Assembly: GCA_964413535.1 (NCBI GenBank)
Contig: CAYPTB010000021.1
Coordinates: forward strand, 103,241 to 167,240
Length of the DNA stretch: 64,000 nt
DNA from: CAYPTB01 sp964413535
GTDB taxonomy: Bacteria; Planctomycetota; UBA1135; GCA-002686595
Direction of reading: 5' to 3'
Every line of letters begins with the position of its first letter. The stretch's first letter is position 1. The notes beneath the pieces were generated by a model. That model made no database searches. It had not been told where the DNA came from and worked only from the letters and a program-made list of their open reading frames with translations. The translations under genes were made by a program, and so were the position numbers. This document shows, piece after piece, positions 50,649 to 58,405 of the stretch.

Positions 50649-51662
50649 ATGGGCCGGCGGATCCTCTTCGGAGTGCTGTTCGGCGTGTTCGTGTACGCCG
50701 GGATCGTCCTGTGGGCCGACTCCGACAAGATCCTCGCGTCGCTCGCGGACTTCCCGCTCTACCTGATCCCCATCGCGCTCGCGCTCTCGCTCGCGAACTA
50801 CGGGATCCGTTTCTTCAAGTGGCAGCGCTACCTGCGCCTGCTCGACATCCGGCTCGATGCGCGGACGTCGTTCCTGGTCTACATGGCGGGCTTCTCGATG
50901 GGCGTGACGCCCGGGAAGATGGGCGAGGTCTTCAAGTCCTGGCTGATCCGCAAGATCAACGGGACGTCGATCAGTTACAGCGCGCCGATCGTGCTGGCCG
51001 AGCGCTACACGGATCTCCTGGGCTACTTGATCCTCGTCGCCGTCGGCGGGATCTTCACGCTGCCCGAGTACCAGTGGGTGTTCTGGGCGACGCTCGGCCT
51101 GTGCGTCGTCGCGCTGTTGCTGGCGGGTTCCGAGCGCTTCGCCTGGCTCGTCACGCGCGGCGTGGCGCGCACGCCCTACTTCTGGCGCTTGTCGAACAAG
51201 GTCGAGCGCTCGTTCTCGAGCACGCGCATCCTGCTCGCGCCGAAGGAGCTCCTGTTCCCCACCGCGATCTCGGTCGTCTCCTGGGGCTGCGAGTGCACGG
51301 CCTTCTGGCTCATCGCGCGCGCGTTCTACCCCACCGAGTTCCTCTTCGCCGTCTTCGCCTACGCGTTCAGCGCCGTGGCCGGCGCCGTGCTGATCGTCTT
51401 CCCCGGAGGGCTCGGCATCACCGAGTGGGCGGGCGGCACGCTGCTCCGGCGCTCGTACACCGCGGTCCTCGTCGGGGGCGGCCTGACCCGCGCCGCAGCG
51501 AAGGAGATCGCAGTCTCCAAGGCCGCGAGCGCCGTCCTGATCACGCGCCTGTGCACGCTGTGGTTCGCGGTCGTGCTCGGCCTCGGGGCGATGTGGCTCT
51601 TCCGCCGCCGCTTCGGCGCAGTCGAGGAAGACGGCGAATCGGCCGACAACGGTCCGCGCTAG
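50649..51662 (+). CDS. LPG-synthase-like flippase domain protein (UPF0104)
   Basis: 337 residues from ATG (TTG at 50631 is an alternative). About eight transmembrane helices. Typical family markers are GFSMGVTPGKMGEVFKSWLI (about 83-102), LAERYTDLLGYL and FPGGLGITEWAGG. It corresponds to the membrane part of MprF-type lysyl-phosphatidylglycerol synthases without the synthase domain, a group thought to transport or flip lipids or intermediates. Its position after the antiporter has no obvious link. Confidence 0.8.
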   Translation: MGRRILFGVLFGVFVYAGIVLWADSDKILASLADFPLYLIPIALALSLANYGIRFFKWQRYLRLLDIRLDARTSFLVYMAGFSMGVTPGKMGEVFKSWLIRKINGTSISYSAPIVLAERYTDLLGYLILVAVGGIFTLPEYQWVFWATLGLCVVALLLAGSERFAWLVTRGVARTPYFWRLSNKVERSFSSTRILLAPKELLFPTAISVVSWGCECTAFWLIARAFYPTEFLFAVFAYAFSAVAGAVLIVFPGGLGITEWAGGTLLRRSYTAVLVGGGLTRAAAKEIAVSKAASAVLITRLCTLWFAVVLGLGAMWLFRRRFGAVEEDGESADNGPR

Positions 51663-52976
51663 CTAGGCGCCGCTCCGCGCGCGCACCGCTGTCACCGCGG
51701 CTGCCACGGCGCAGGCGGCTGCGGCGGCCGCGAGCCATGCGTCGAGCGGCGGCGGCGCCTTCTTGATGCGACCCTCCCCGCCCTCGGGCGGAGGCTCGCC
51801 CGCGCGTGTGGACGACACGCCCGCGGCTTCGCGCGCCGCGAGCGGCGCGGCGCCCGGGCGCGGCAGCAGCGCAGCGTCGAACAAGCTCGCCCACGAGACG
51901 GCGAAGGCCGCCGGGTCGCCGCGCGGCTCGCCCGTCGGCCAAAAGCCGATCGAGACGATGCCCGGCGCCCACCGCACCAGGGGGCGGTCTTCCCCCATGC
52001 CGGCGGCGGGGAGGACGAGCCAGGTGGCGATCGTCTCGGGCGGTCGCGCGATCGCAGGGCACGTCCGAAGTTGCGCCTCGACGCGCCATCCGTCGCGCCC
52101 GACCGCGTGCGTCTCGCCCGGCTCGCCCGGCTCGCCCGCGCCGAAGAGCAAGGTCAGCGCGGTCGAGTCCGATCCCGTCGGCTCGGACGCGCTGGCGACC
52201 CGGAGCCCGCGTCCGGCGGCGTAGCTCTTCGCCATGTCGACCAGGAGCTGCGCGCCATCTTCTCCCGCGCCCACGATCCGGATCGCGCGCACGGGAGCCT
52301 CCGCCTCGACCAGCTCGTCGCCCCCGCGCCACACCAGCGTGCGCCCAGCGTGGTCGCCGATCGGACCGGGCACCTCCTCTCCTCCGCTCGCGAAGACGCT
52401 CGCGCTCTGCGCCGGGGGTGCGCGATCGGTGATCCACAGCGCGCCTGGCAAGTCGTAGGCAACGAACGCCGGGCGCGGGGCGAACCAGGCGTCGGCCGCG
52501 AGCCACTCCCGCGCGGGTAGCTCGTCCGCTGCGAGGTCCAGGGTCTCGCGCTCGGGCGACACCCAGCGCACGCGATCGCCGCGGCGCGCTCCGGTCGCGA
52601 GGTGGGCGCGGGCGAGGTCGAGCGCAAGAGCGAGCCGCGTGCGCTCGAAGGAGCGGGACACGGGGAGGACCATGCCCGGGCTGCGATCGACGACGGCCGT
52701 CCAGGTGCGCGCACCCTCGGCCGGGAGGAAGCGCGGACCGGCGGTGGCGACGATGCCGCAGGCCGCAGAAGCCGCGCAGAACCACAGCGTCGGCGGAACC
52801 CGCACGCGCGCGGCGGCTCGACCCTCGCCCCGCGCGAAGCCGAGCTCCTTCCAGATGCAGAGACTCCCCGTGGGTTCGACCGGAGGTCGGGTGAAGAGCC
52901 GCGCCGCGAGCAGCAGGACGGCGGGCAGGACGAGGGCCAGGAGCGCGAGCGGACGGAGGAAGTCGAGCTCGCCCAT
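51663..52976 (-). CDS. BatA-like N-terminal membrane protein
   Basis: 437 residues. Opens with MGELDFLRPLALLALVLPAVLLLAAR, the aerotolerance-regulator (BatA) N-terminal signature FLxPxxLxxL. The central region is VWA-like in order but lacks a clean DxSxS metal motif (VDRSPG instead). A transmembrane segment lies near the C-terminus (WLAAAAAACAVAAAVTAV), followed by few residues. With DUF58 and a MoxR ATPase this family forms a Bat-type envelope-stress module; MoxR is not present. Coupled leftward operon with DUF58. Confidence 0.7.
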   Translation of the reverse strand: MGELDFLRPLALLALVLPAVLLLAARLFTRPPVEPTGSLCIWKELGFARGEGRAAARVRVPPTLWFCAASAACGIVATAGPRFLPAEGARTWTAVVDRSPGMVLPVSRSFERTRLALALDLARAHLATGARRGDRVRWVSPERETLDLAADELPAREWLAADAWFAPRPAFVAYDLPGALWITDRAPPAQSASVFASGGEEVPGPIGDHAGRTLVWRGGDELVEAEAPVRAIRIVGAGEDGAQLLVDMAKSYAAGRGLRVASASEPTGSDSTALTLLFGAGEPGEPGETHAVGRDGWRVEAQLRTCPAIARPPETIATWLVLPAAGMGEDRPLVRWAPGIVSIGFWPTGEPRGDPAAFAVSWASLFDAALLPRPGAAPLAAREAAGVSSTRAGEPPPEGGEGRIKKAPPPLDAWLAAAAAACAVAAAVTAVRARSGA

Positions 52977-52977
52977 C

Positions 52978-53892
52978 TCAGGCGGGAGCCAAGAGGGCCC
53001 GTGCGACCGTTTCGAACGGGGTCACGCTCGCAAAGGCGCCGAAGGCCACGCGGTGGCGGCCCGCGACGTCGCGCCAGCGCTCGAGCTCGCGGGCCAGCGC
53101 GCGTTCGTACTCGCCGCGCGTGCGCGCATCGACGTCGACCGAGAGAGCTTCGCCGCTCTCGGGGTCGACCCACTCGACGGCGCCGTGCTCGGACGGCGTG
53201 AGCTCTGCGCGCGCGAGGATCCAGCCGACGGCGAGCTCGCGCCCGCGGCGCGCGAGCTGCTGCAGCACGTCCGCCCCGACGTCGAAGAGATCCCCGAGGA
53301 CGAAGATGCGTCCACCGCCGCCGAGCCACGCGGAGCTCTCTGGATCGCCGACGGACGCGAAGAGCGCGCCGAGCCCCGCGGACCCGTGTGCGCGCTCGCC
53401 TTCGAGGAAGCTGAAGAGCTCGCCCATCGCGCTCGGCCTGTGCACCGCGATCGAGCGACCCGAGGAGCACAGGACGCGCAGGCCCGCTCCCGCGCGCAGA
53501 CCCGACGCGGCAATGGCTGCGGCCGCTTCGGCGGCGCACTGCAGCTTGCCGGGAATCCCCACCCCCATGGATGCGCTCGCGTCGAGGAGCACCGTCCAGC
53601 GCTCGCTCGCCTCGCGCTGCATGACGCGCACGTACGGCCGATCGGCCCGCGCGTAGAGACTCCAGTCGAGGCCGCGCGGATCGTCGCCTGGCCGATAGGG
53701 ACGGTGGCCGACGAACTCTTCGCCGACGCCGAACAGGTTGCCGCGTCCGCGGCCCTCGCGTCGTCCGGCGCCGTGGAAGCGCGCGACGAACGCACCGACG
53801 CGCGCGGCGAAGTCGGGAGCGAAGCGCACGCCGGGCGAAGGCAGGAGCGACGCGAGCGCACTCGAGGGGAGCGATCGGTCGCGCGCTCTCAT
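52978..53892 (-). CDS. DUF58 protein
   Basis: 304 residues from ATG at 53892, overlapping the dihydroorotase stop by 4 bp. VGHRPYRPGDDPRGLDWSLYARADRPYVR is the DUF58 signature (shown in part: GHRPYRPGDDPRGLDW). WTVLLDASASMGVG gives a VWA-like DxSxS metal site (Asp-Ala-Ser-Ala-Ser). DUF58 proteins partner MoxR-type AAA+ ATPases and BatA-like proteins in chaperone or signalling assemblies. The missing MoxR may be elsewhere in the genome. Coupled to the BatA-like gene (1 bp apart). Confidence 0.85.
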   Translation of the reverse strand: MRARDRSLPSSALASLLPSPGVRFAPDFAARVGAFVARFHGAGRREGRGRGNLFGVGEEFVGHRPYRPGDDPRGLDWSLYARADRPYVRVMQREASERWTVLLDASASMGVGIPGKLQCAAEAAAAIAASGLRAGAGLRVLCSSGRSIAVHRPSAMGELFSFLEGERAHGSAGLGALFASVGDPESSAWLGGGGRIFVLGDLFDVGADVLQQLARRGRELAVGWILARAELTPSEHGAVEWVDPESGEALSVDVDARTRGEYERALARELERWRDVAGRHRVAFGAFASVTPFETVARALLAPA

Positions 53893-55271
53893 GCGCGGCT
53901 CGAACGCGCGGAGAAGGGCGGCGGTTCGGGCGGAAGCAGCGCGAGCGGTGCGCCTCCCGCCGTTCCCGTACACGCGCCGTCGCGGAAGGCGACGACTCCG
54001 CGCCGGACGACGACGCGCGGGAAACCCGCGAGGCGCCAGCCCTCGAAGGCCGACCACTTCGAGCGCGAGGGGAGCTCCGCCCCTACGACGACGCGCTCCT
54101 CGTCGGGGTCGAAGAGCACGAGGTCGCCGTCCGCACCGCGTGCGAGCTCCCCCTTGCCCGGGAGATGCAGCGCGTCCGCGGCGCTCGAGGTGACCGAGGC
54201 CAGGGCCCGGTCGGGGTCGAGCTCGCCGCGCCGCACGAGCTCGAACACGAGCGGCCACAGGAGATCGACGGAGGGCATGCCCGACGGGGCGTGCGCGTAC
54301 TCGCGCGCCTTCTCCTCGATCGAGTGTGGAGCGTGATCGGTCCCGATCGCGCCCACGCTGCCGTCGCGCAGTCCCGCCAGGATGCCGGCGGAATCCGCGC
54401 GCGTCTTGATCGACGGGTTGACCTTCATGCGATTGCCGAGCGGCGCGGCGTCCTCGCACGAGAGCAAGAGATAGTGCGGCGCCGTGCTGGCGGAGACGCG
54501 CAGTCCGCGCGCACGCGCATCCCGCACCAGGTCGACTCCGCGCGCCGTGCTGATGTGGAACACGTGCAGCTCGGCTCCGGTCGCCTCGGCGAGCTCGATC
54601 GAGGTCGCGATCGAGCGCACCTCGGCTTCCTCCGAGCGCACGAGGTGGTGCTCCGCCGCGGTGGCGCCGGGATGGCGCGCCTTCCCCTCGCGCAAAAGGT
54701 TCTCGTCCTCGCAGTGGGCCACGATCATCCGGCCCGCGCGGGCCGCGCCCTCGAACAGCGCGCGCAAGGTCTCCACGTCGGTCTGCCCGCCGAGACCGGT
54801 CGAGCCCCCGAGGAAGCACTTGAAGGCCGGCGTCGACGGCGCCATCGCAGCGAGCTCCGCGAGCGAGTCCGGCAGCAGGTTCGCGAGACAGCCGAAGTCC
54901 ACGCGCGAGCGCGCGCGCACGTGCTCGATACGCTCGAGCAGCAGCGCCCGCGAGGTGGAGAGCGGCGGGTTGTTCTGCACCTCGACGACCGACGTCACGC
55001 CGCCGTGCAGTGCGCCGGCCGAGCCGGTCTCCCAACCCTCCTTGTGCGCGAGGCCCGGGTCGCGGAAGTGGACGTGCACGTCGACCAACCCCGGCAAGAG
55101 CGACAGGCCCTGAGCGTCCAGCACTGCCTCGCCGCGCGGCGCGAGCTCGCGGCCCAGCTCGCGCACGCGGCCGGCCTCGACGCGCACGTCGAGGGGCAGG
55201 CCGGACGGCCACGCGCGCGCGCCGCGCACGAGCAGGTGGCCGCCGCCGGGATGCGCCGAACCGGTCGACAT
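53889..55271 (-). CDS. pyrC: Dihydroorotase (amidohydrolase)
   Basis: 460 residues. Metal-site strand LVDVHVHFRDPG, carboxylated Lys in FKCFLGGSTG, His in IVAHCEDEN and HVFHIST, Asp in GAIGTDHAPH. These match class I dihydroorotase, the third step of de novo pyrimidine synthesis; allantoinase and hydantoinase are less likely given HFRDPG. Normal length, plus a 25-residue Pro-rich tail. Unusual neighbours: it is translationally coupled to DUF58, not to other pyr genes. Confidence 0.8.
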   Translation of the reverse strand: MSTGSAHPGGGHLLVRGARAWPSGLPLDVRVEAGRVRELGRELAPRGEAVLDAQGLSLLPGLVDVHVHFRDPGLAHKEGWETGSAGALHGGVTSVVEVQNNPPLSTSRALLLERIEHVRARSRVDFGCLANLLPDSLAELAAMAPSTPAFKCFLGGSTGLGGQTDVETLRALFEGAARAGRMIVAHCEDENLLREGKARHPGATAAEHHLVRSEEAEVRSIATSIELAEATGAELHVFHISTARGVDLVRDARARGLRVSASTAPHYLLLSCEDAAPLGNRMKVNPSIKTRADSAGILAGLRDGSVGAIGTDHAPHSIEEKAREYAHAPSGMPSVDLLWPLVFELVRRGELDPDRALASVTSSAADALHLPGKGELARGADGDLVLFDPDEERVVVGAELPSRSKWSAFEGWRLAGFPRVVVRRGVVAFRDGACTGTAGGAPLALLPPEPPPFSARSSRA

Positions 55272-56687
55272 CTAGATGCGCCGCGCCACGACGACGGTGA
55301 TGTCGTCCTCGCGTTCGCCGCCGGAGAGTTTCAGCGCCTCCTCGACCAGGGCCAGCGTCAGCTCCTTCGTGCTCTTGTCCGCATTCGCGAGGACCGTGCG
55401 CCGCATGCCCTCGATGCCGAAGAGCTCGTCCGGTCGCGCCCGGTCGCGCGTCTCCGTGATCCCGTCGGTGAACGCCACGAACACGTCGCCCCGTTCCATG
55501 ACGAGCGGCTCGCCGCGCTCGTAGCGCATGTCGTCGAGCATGCCGAGGGCCGGATTGCGTCCGCCGAGCTCCTGGAACTCACCGGTCGCGCGGCGCCACA
55601 CGAACGGATTGCAGTGCCCGGCGTTCAGGTACACAACCTCGCCGGTATCCGAGAGGACCGCGATGAACAAGGTGAGGAAGCGGCCGTCCTCGATGCGCTC
55701 GCAGAGATCCTGGTTGAGCAGGGTGATGATCTCGCCGAGGTCGGTCAGGAGACGCATGTACGAGCGCAGTCCGGCCTGCGCGGTCGCCGTGATGAGCGCG
55801 GGGCCGATGCCGTGGCCGGTGGCATCGCCGACGACGATCGCGAGGCGACCGTCCTTCGTGCGCGAGAAGTCGTAGAAGTCGCCGGAGGTGCGCTCGGCCG
55901 GACCGTACCAACCGAACAGCTCGAAGCGCTCCAGGTTGGTCGGGATGGCCGGCATCAGGTCGCGCTGGATGGCGCTCGCGAGCTCGAGCGACTGCTCGAG
56001 GCGCACCTTCTCGAGCGAGTCGAGGTGCAGGCGCTCGTTCTCCAACGCGATCGAGATGTGCTGGGCGAGGGCCGCGAACACTTGGAGGTCGCGCTTGCTG
56101 AACTGGCGCGTGGCGGCGCGCGAATCGACGTAGAGCACGCCGGCGGCGCGCCGCACCGCGCCGTCGTTCTGCGCCGAGGTCAGGGGGACGCACATGACGG
56201 CCCGCAGCTTGAGGTCGAAGACCGAACGCCCGAGGTCGAGCGCCTCGGCGTCCGAGTTCACCGTGGCGCGCACGGGCTCGAGCTCCTCCGCCACCTTCTT
56301 CGCGACCGAGGTCGAGAAGCGCGTGTCGTCGGCGAGGTCCTTCCCGTCGCGCGTGCGAGCCACGTGCAGCGCGAGCTCGCCGTTCTTGCCGCGCACGAGC
56401 AGGAGCCCGCGCTCGGCGTCGGTCAGCTCGATGGAGCGGTCGACGATCACGCGCAACTGATCGCCGATGTCCTCGCGCGAGCGCGACACGCGCGCGATGG
56501 CCTCGAGGAGGACCTGCATGGTGCGGCGATCGACGTCCGGGTTCCCCGTGAGGAATTGGGTCGTCGCATCGTGGTCGGGCCGTGCCGCGCCGCCCGCGGC
56601 GCCCGCCGCGCTCGGAACGGGGGTCGCTGCCGCCGAACTCGGATGCTCGCCGTCGGTCCCCGTCTTCTTCTTCCTGCGGAAGAACAT
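55272..56687 (-). CDS. GAF-domain PP2C (SpoIIE/RsbU-type) phosphatase
   Basis: 471 residues. Lys-rich start and Ala/Pro linker to about 45. A GAF domain spans about 60-215 (GLLLVRGKNGELALHV; AVMCVPLTS). The SpoIIE phosphatase domain begins near 245: GDFYDFSRTKDGRLAIVVGDATGHGIGPAL has the first metal Asp, FVAFTDGITETRD the second, and REDDITVVVAR the third. Such enzymes dephosphorylate Ser/Thr of STAS anti-anti-sigma proteins; the natural target here is the divergent STAS-PilZ gene at 56921. The GAF domain may sense a small ligand. Not part of the pyrC operon as spacing suggests its own promoter, though the genes are adjacent (55271/55272). Confidence 0.9.
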   Translation of the reverse strand: MFFRRKKKTGTDGEHPSSAAATPVPSAAGAAGGAARPDHDATTQFLTGNPDVDRRTMQVLLEAIARVSRSREDIGDQLRVIVDRSIELTDAERGLLLVRGKNGELALHVARTRDGKDLADDTRFSTSVAKKVAEELEPVRATVNSDAEALDLGRSVFDLKLRAVMCVPLTSAQNDGAVRRAAGVLYVDSRAATRQFSKRDLQVFAALAQHISIALENERLHLDSLEKVRLEQSLELASAIQRDLMPAIPTNLERFELFGWYGPAERTSGDFYDFSRTKDGRLAIVVGDATGHGIGPALITATAQAGLRSYMRLLTDLGEIITLLNQDLCERIEDGRFLTLFIAVLSDTGEVVYLNAGHCNPFVWRRATGEFQELGGRNPALGMLDDMRYERGEPLVMERGDVFVAFTDGITETRDRARPDELFGIEGMRRTVLANADKSTKELTLALVEEALKLSGGEREDDITVVVARRI

Positions 56688-56849
56688 CGGGTTCAGTCTA
56701 GCGGGGCACGGCCCCGGCCCGGACGAGCATGCCGAGCAAATGCGTCCGGGAGGCGACCGAGACGCTCGCCACGGAGCGGTCGCGGTGCTCGCGGTCGGGT
56801 GCGTGCCGACGGCTGAAATGGAGGCGCCTCCCTGCGGACAGAAAATCCT

Positions 56850-56862
56850 TGCGGGTCCCGCA
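56850..56862. promoter_or_regulatory. Palindrome between phosphatase and STAS-PilZ gene
   Basis: TGCGGG-T-CCCGCA, 6-bp perfect arms, in the 233-bp divergent region, about 60 bp before the STAS-PilZ start. A GAGGCGCCTC palindrome lies 20 bp left of it. Possible operator. Confidence 0.3.
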
Positions 56863-56920
56863 GCGGGGGTCGATCATCCGCTTTCCCGCGGCGGACCCAG
56901 AACCCCGTTCGGAGGAGACC

Positions 56921-57742
56921 ATGCACATCACGCCGGAGCCGCGCGACGGCTACACGATCCTCCACCTCAAGGGTGAGTTCGACACGTTCTACTGCCCGCA
57001 CCTGCACAAGGAGATCGAGGATCTCGTCGCGGCCGGCGTCCTTTTCATCGCGCTCGATATGCGGCTCGTCAAGTTCATCAACTCGACGGCGCTGGGTGCG
57101 ATCATCAAAGCGTCCAAGAGCCTGGCGAGCCGCGGCGGGAAGCTCGTGATCGCGCGTCCGTCGCGCTTCTGCGCCGACATCATCCAGAAGGTCGGACTCG
57201 ATCGGGTCGTCCCCATGTACGAGACCCAGGAAGCGGCCGGCGCGGCGTTGATCGAGGGGCCGGGCGCGGGAGCGATGCCGGTCGGCGACCTGCGCGAGGA
57301 AGAAGAGGGCGCGGTCCTGTTCGCGCCCCTGGACGCCGCGCGCGTGGAGCACTTCGTCTCGTCGGACAAGCGCGGCGCCAAGGCCAATCCCGTGCACGGG
57401 CACGCCTTCGGCAAGACCTGGCGCGGCATCGGCCGCATGGGCGATCTCTCCGGCGAGGGGCTCACCTTCACGTGGAGCGGGGGGAACACCGGCATGACCC
57501 CCTTCGAGATGGCCCAGTTCCTCGCCATCGGAACGAACTGGAAGGTGAAGTTCCGCCTTCCCCTGCTGCAGAAGGGGCACTGCGAGGCGACGATCACCGT
57601 CACCGACGTCGCGGAGCGCAACGACTCCGTGCGAATCGGCACGACCTTCAGCGAGATCGACGCCGACACGCGCAAGGACGTCCAGCAGTACGCCGTGGAC
57701 ATGGCCTTCCTCAAGAAGGAGCTGAAGCAGGCGACGGAGTAG
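56921..57742 (+). CDS. STAS-PilZ fusion protein 1
   Basis: 273 residues from ATG with GGAGGAG 6 bp upstream. STAS domain about 1-105: TILHLKGEFDTFYCPHLHKE, then LVKFINSTALGAIIKASKSL, where Ser-Thr of NSTALG sits at the phosphorylation site of SpoIIAA-like anti-anti-sigma factors. After an acidic linker, a PilZ-like domain from about 160: RGIGRMGDLSGEGLTFTW contains DLSGEG, matching the (D/N)xSxxG c-di-GMP motif, and the end SVRIGTTFSEIDADTRKD is typical of PilZ. The usual upstream RxxxR is not clear. Probably couples phosphorylation to c-di-GMP. Confidence 0.8.
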   Translation: MHITPEPRDGYTILHLKGEFDTFYCPHLHKEIEDLVAAGVLFIALDMRLVKFINSTALGAIIKASKSLASRGGKLVIARPSRFCADIIQKVGLDRVVPMYETQEAAGAALIEGPGAGAMPVGDLREEEEGAVLFAPLDAARVEHFVSSDKRGAKANPVHGHAFGKTWRGIGRMGDLSGEGLTFTWSGGNTGMTPFEMAQFLAIGTNWKVKFRLPLLQKGHCEATITVTDVAERNDSVRIGTTFSEIDADTRKDVQQYAVDMAFLKKELKQATE

Positions 57743-57756
57743 TCCGTCGCGTTCGA

Positions 57757-58386
57757 TCAGGGTCTGGCGCCCCGGTCCTTCAGGAGCTTGCCGAGCTCGA
57801 TCATGGCGCGCGCGTGCATCATGCGCGCCGCGTCGGGCGAGGGCCGGTGGGTGAGCTCCGCGACCGTCTCCCAGGAAGCGCCCACGTAGTGTCGCAGGAT
57901 GACGAGCTCGCGATACTCCTCCTCGAGCTCGTGCAGGCACGCCTCCATGAGGGCCGATTCCTCCCCGTCGGCGGCGCACTGGTCCGGCAGCGGAGTGTCG
58001 GCGGCGAATTCGAGGCGGAACTCCCCGGACATCTCGCTCGACTGCGGCGTCGTGAGCGCCACTTCGCGCCGCCGATCGCGCTTCTTGGCTCCGTGGTAGT
58101 CGGCCGCGGCGATGATCTGGCGTTCCGCGAGCTTCGAGAGCCAGTTGATCAGGCTGGCCTCGTCGCGCATCTCGAACGTGTCCAAGTTCTTGACCGCGAC
58201 CGCGAACGTCTCCTGCAGGATGTCGCCGGATTCGAGCGCCGCTCGCAAGTGCTTGCCGAGACGCATCCGCACGACGCGCCGCACGCGCTCGTAGTAGCGC
58301 TCGAACAACCGGTTCAGCGCGTCGTGATCTCCGCCCTGGGCCGAGCGCACGAGCTCGAGAGAACGCGTCAGCGGGTCGCCCGACAT
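57757..58386 (-). CDS. ECF-like RNA polymerase sigma factor
   Basis: 209 residues. Sigma-2: ALNRLFERYYERVRRVVRMRLG and ESGDILQETFAVAVKNLDTF (the -10 recognition helix). Sigma-4: ELEEEYRELVILRHYVGASWETVAELTHRPSPDAARMMHARAM (shown in part as ELVILRHYVGASWETVAEL). The Planctomycetota-type ECF with long linker between sigma-2 and sigma-4 (about 95-130). Follows the Ser/Thr kinase gene by 19 bp in the same transcript and converges with STAS-PilZ 1. Kinase-paired ECF factors are thought to be activated by phosphorylation. Confidence 0.85.
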   Translation of the reverse strand: MSGDPLTRSLELVRSAQGGDHDALNRLFERYYERVRRVVRMRLGKHLRAALESGDILQETFAVAVKNLDTFEMRDEASLINWLSKLAERQIIAAADYHGAKKRDRRREVALTTPQSSEMSGEFRLEFAADTPLPDQCAADGEESALMEACLHELEEEYRELVILRHYVGASWETVAELTHRPSPDAARMMHARAMIELGKLLKDRGARP

Positions 58387-58405
58387 GGAGAGTGGCAGCG
58401 AACCC

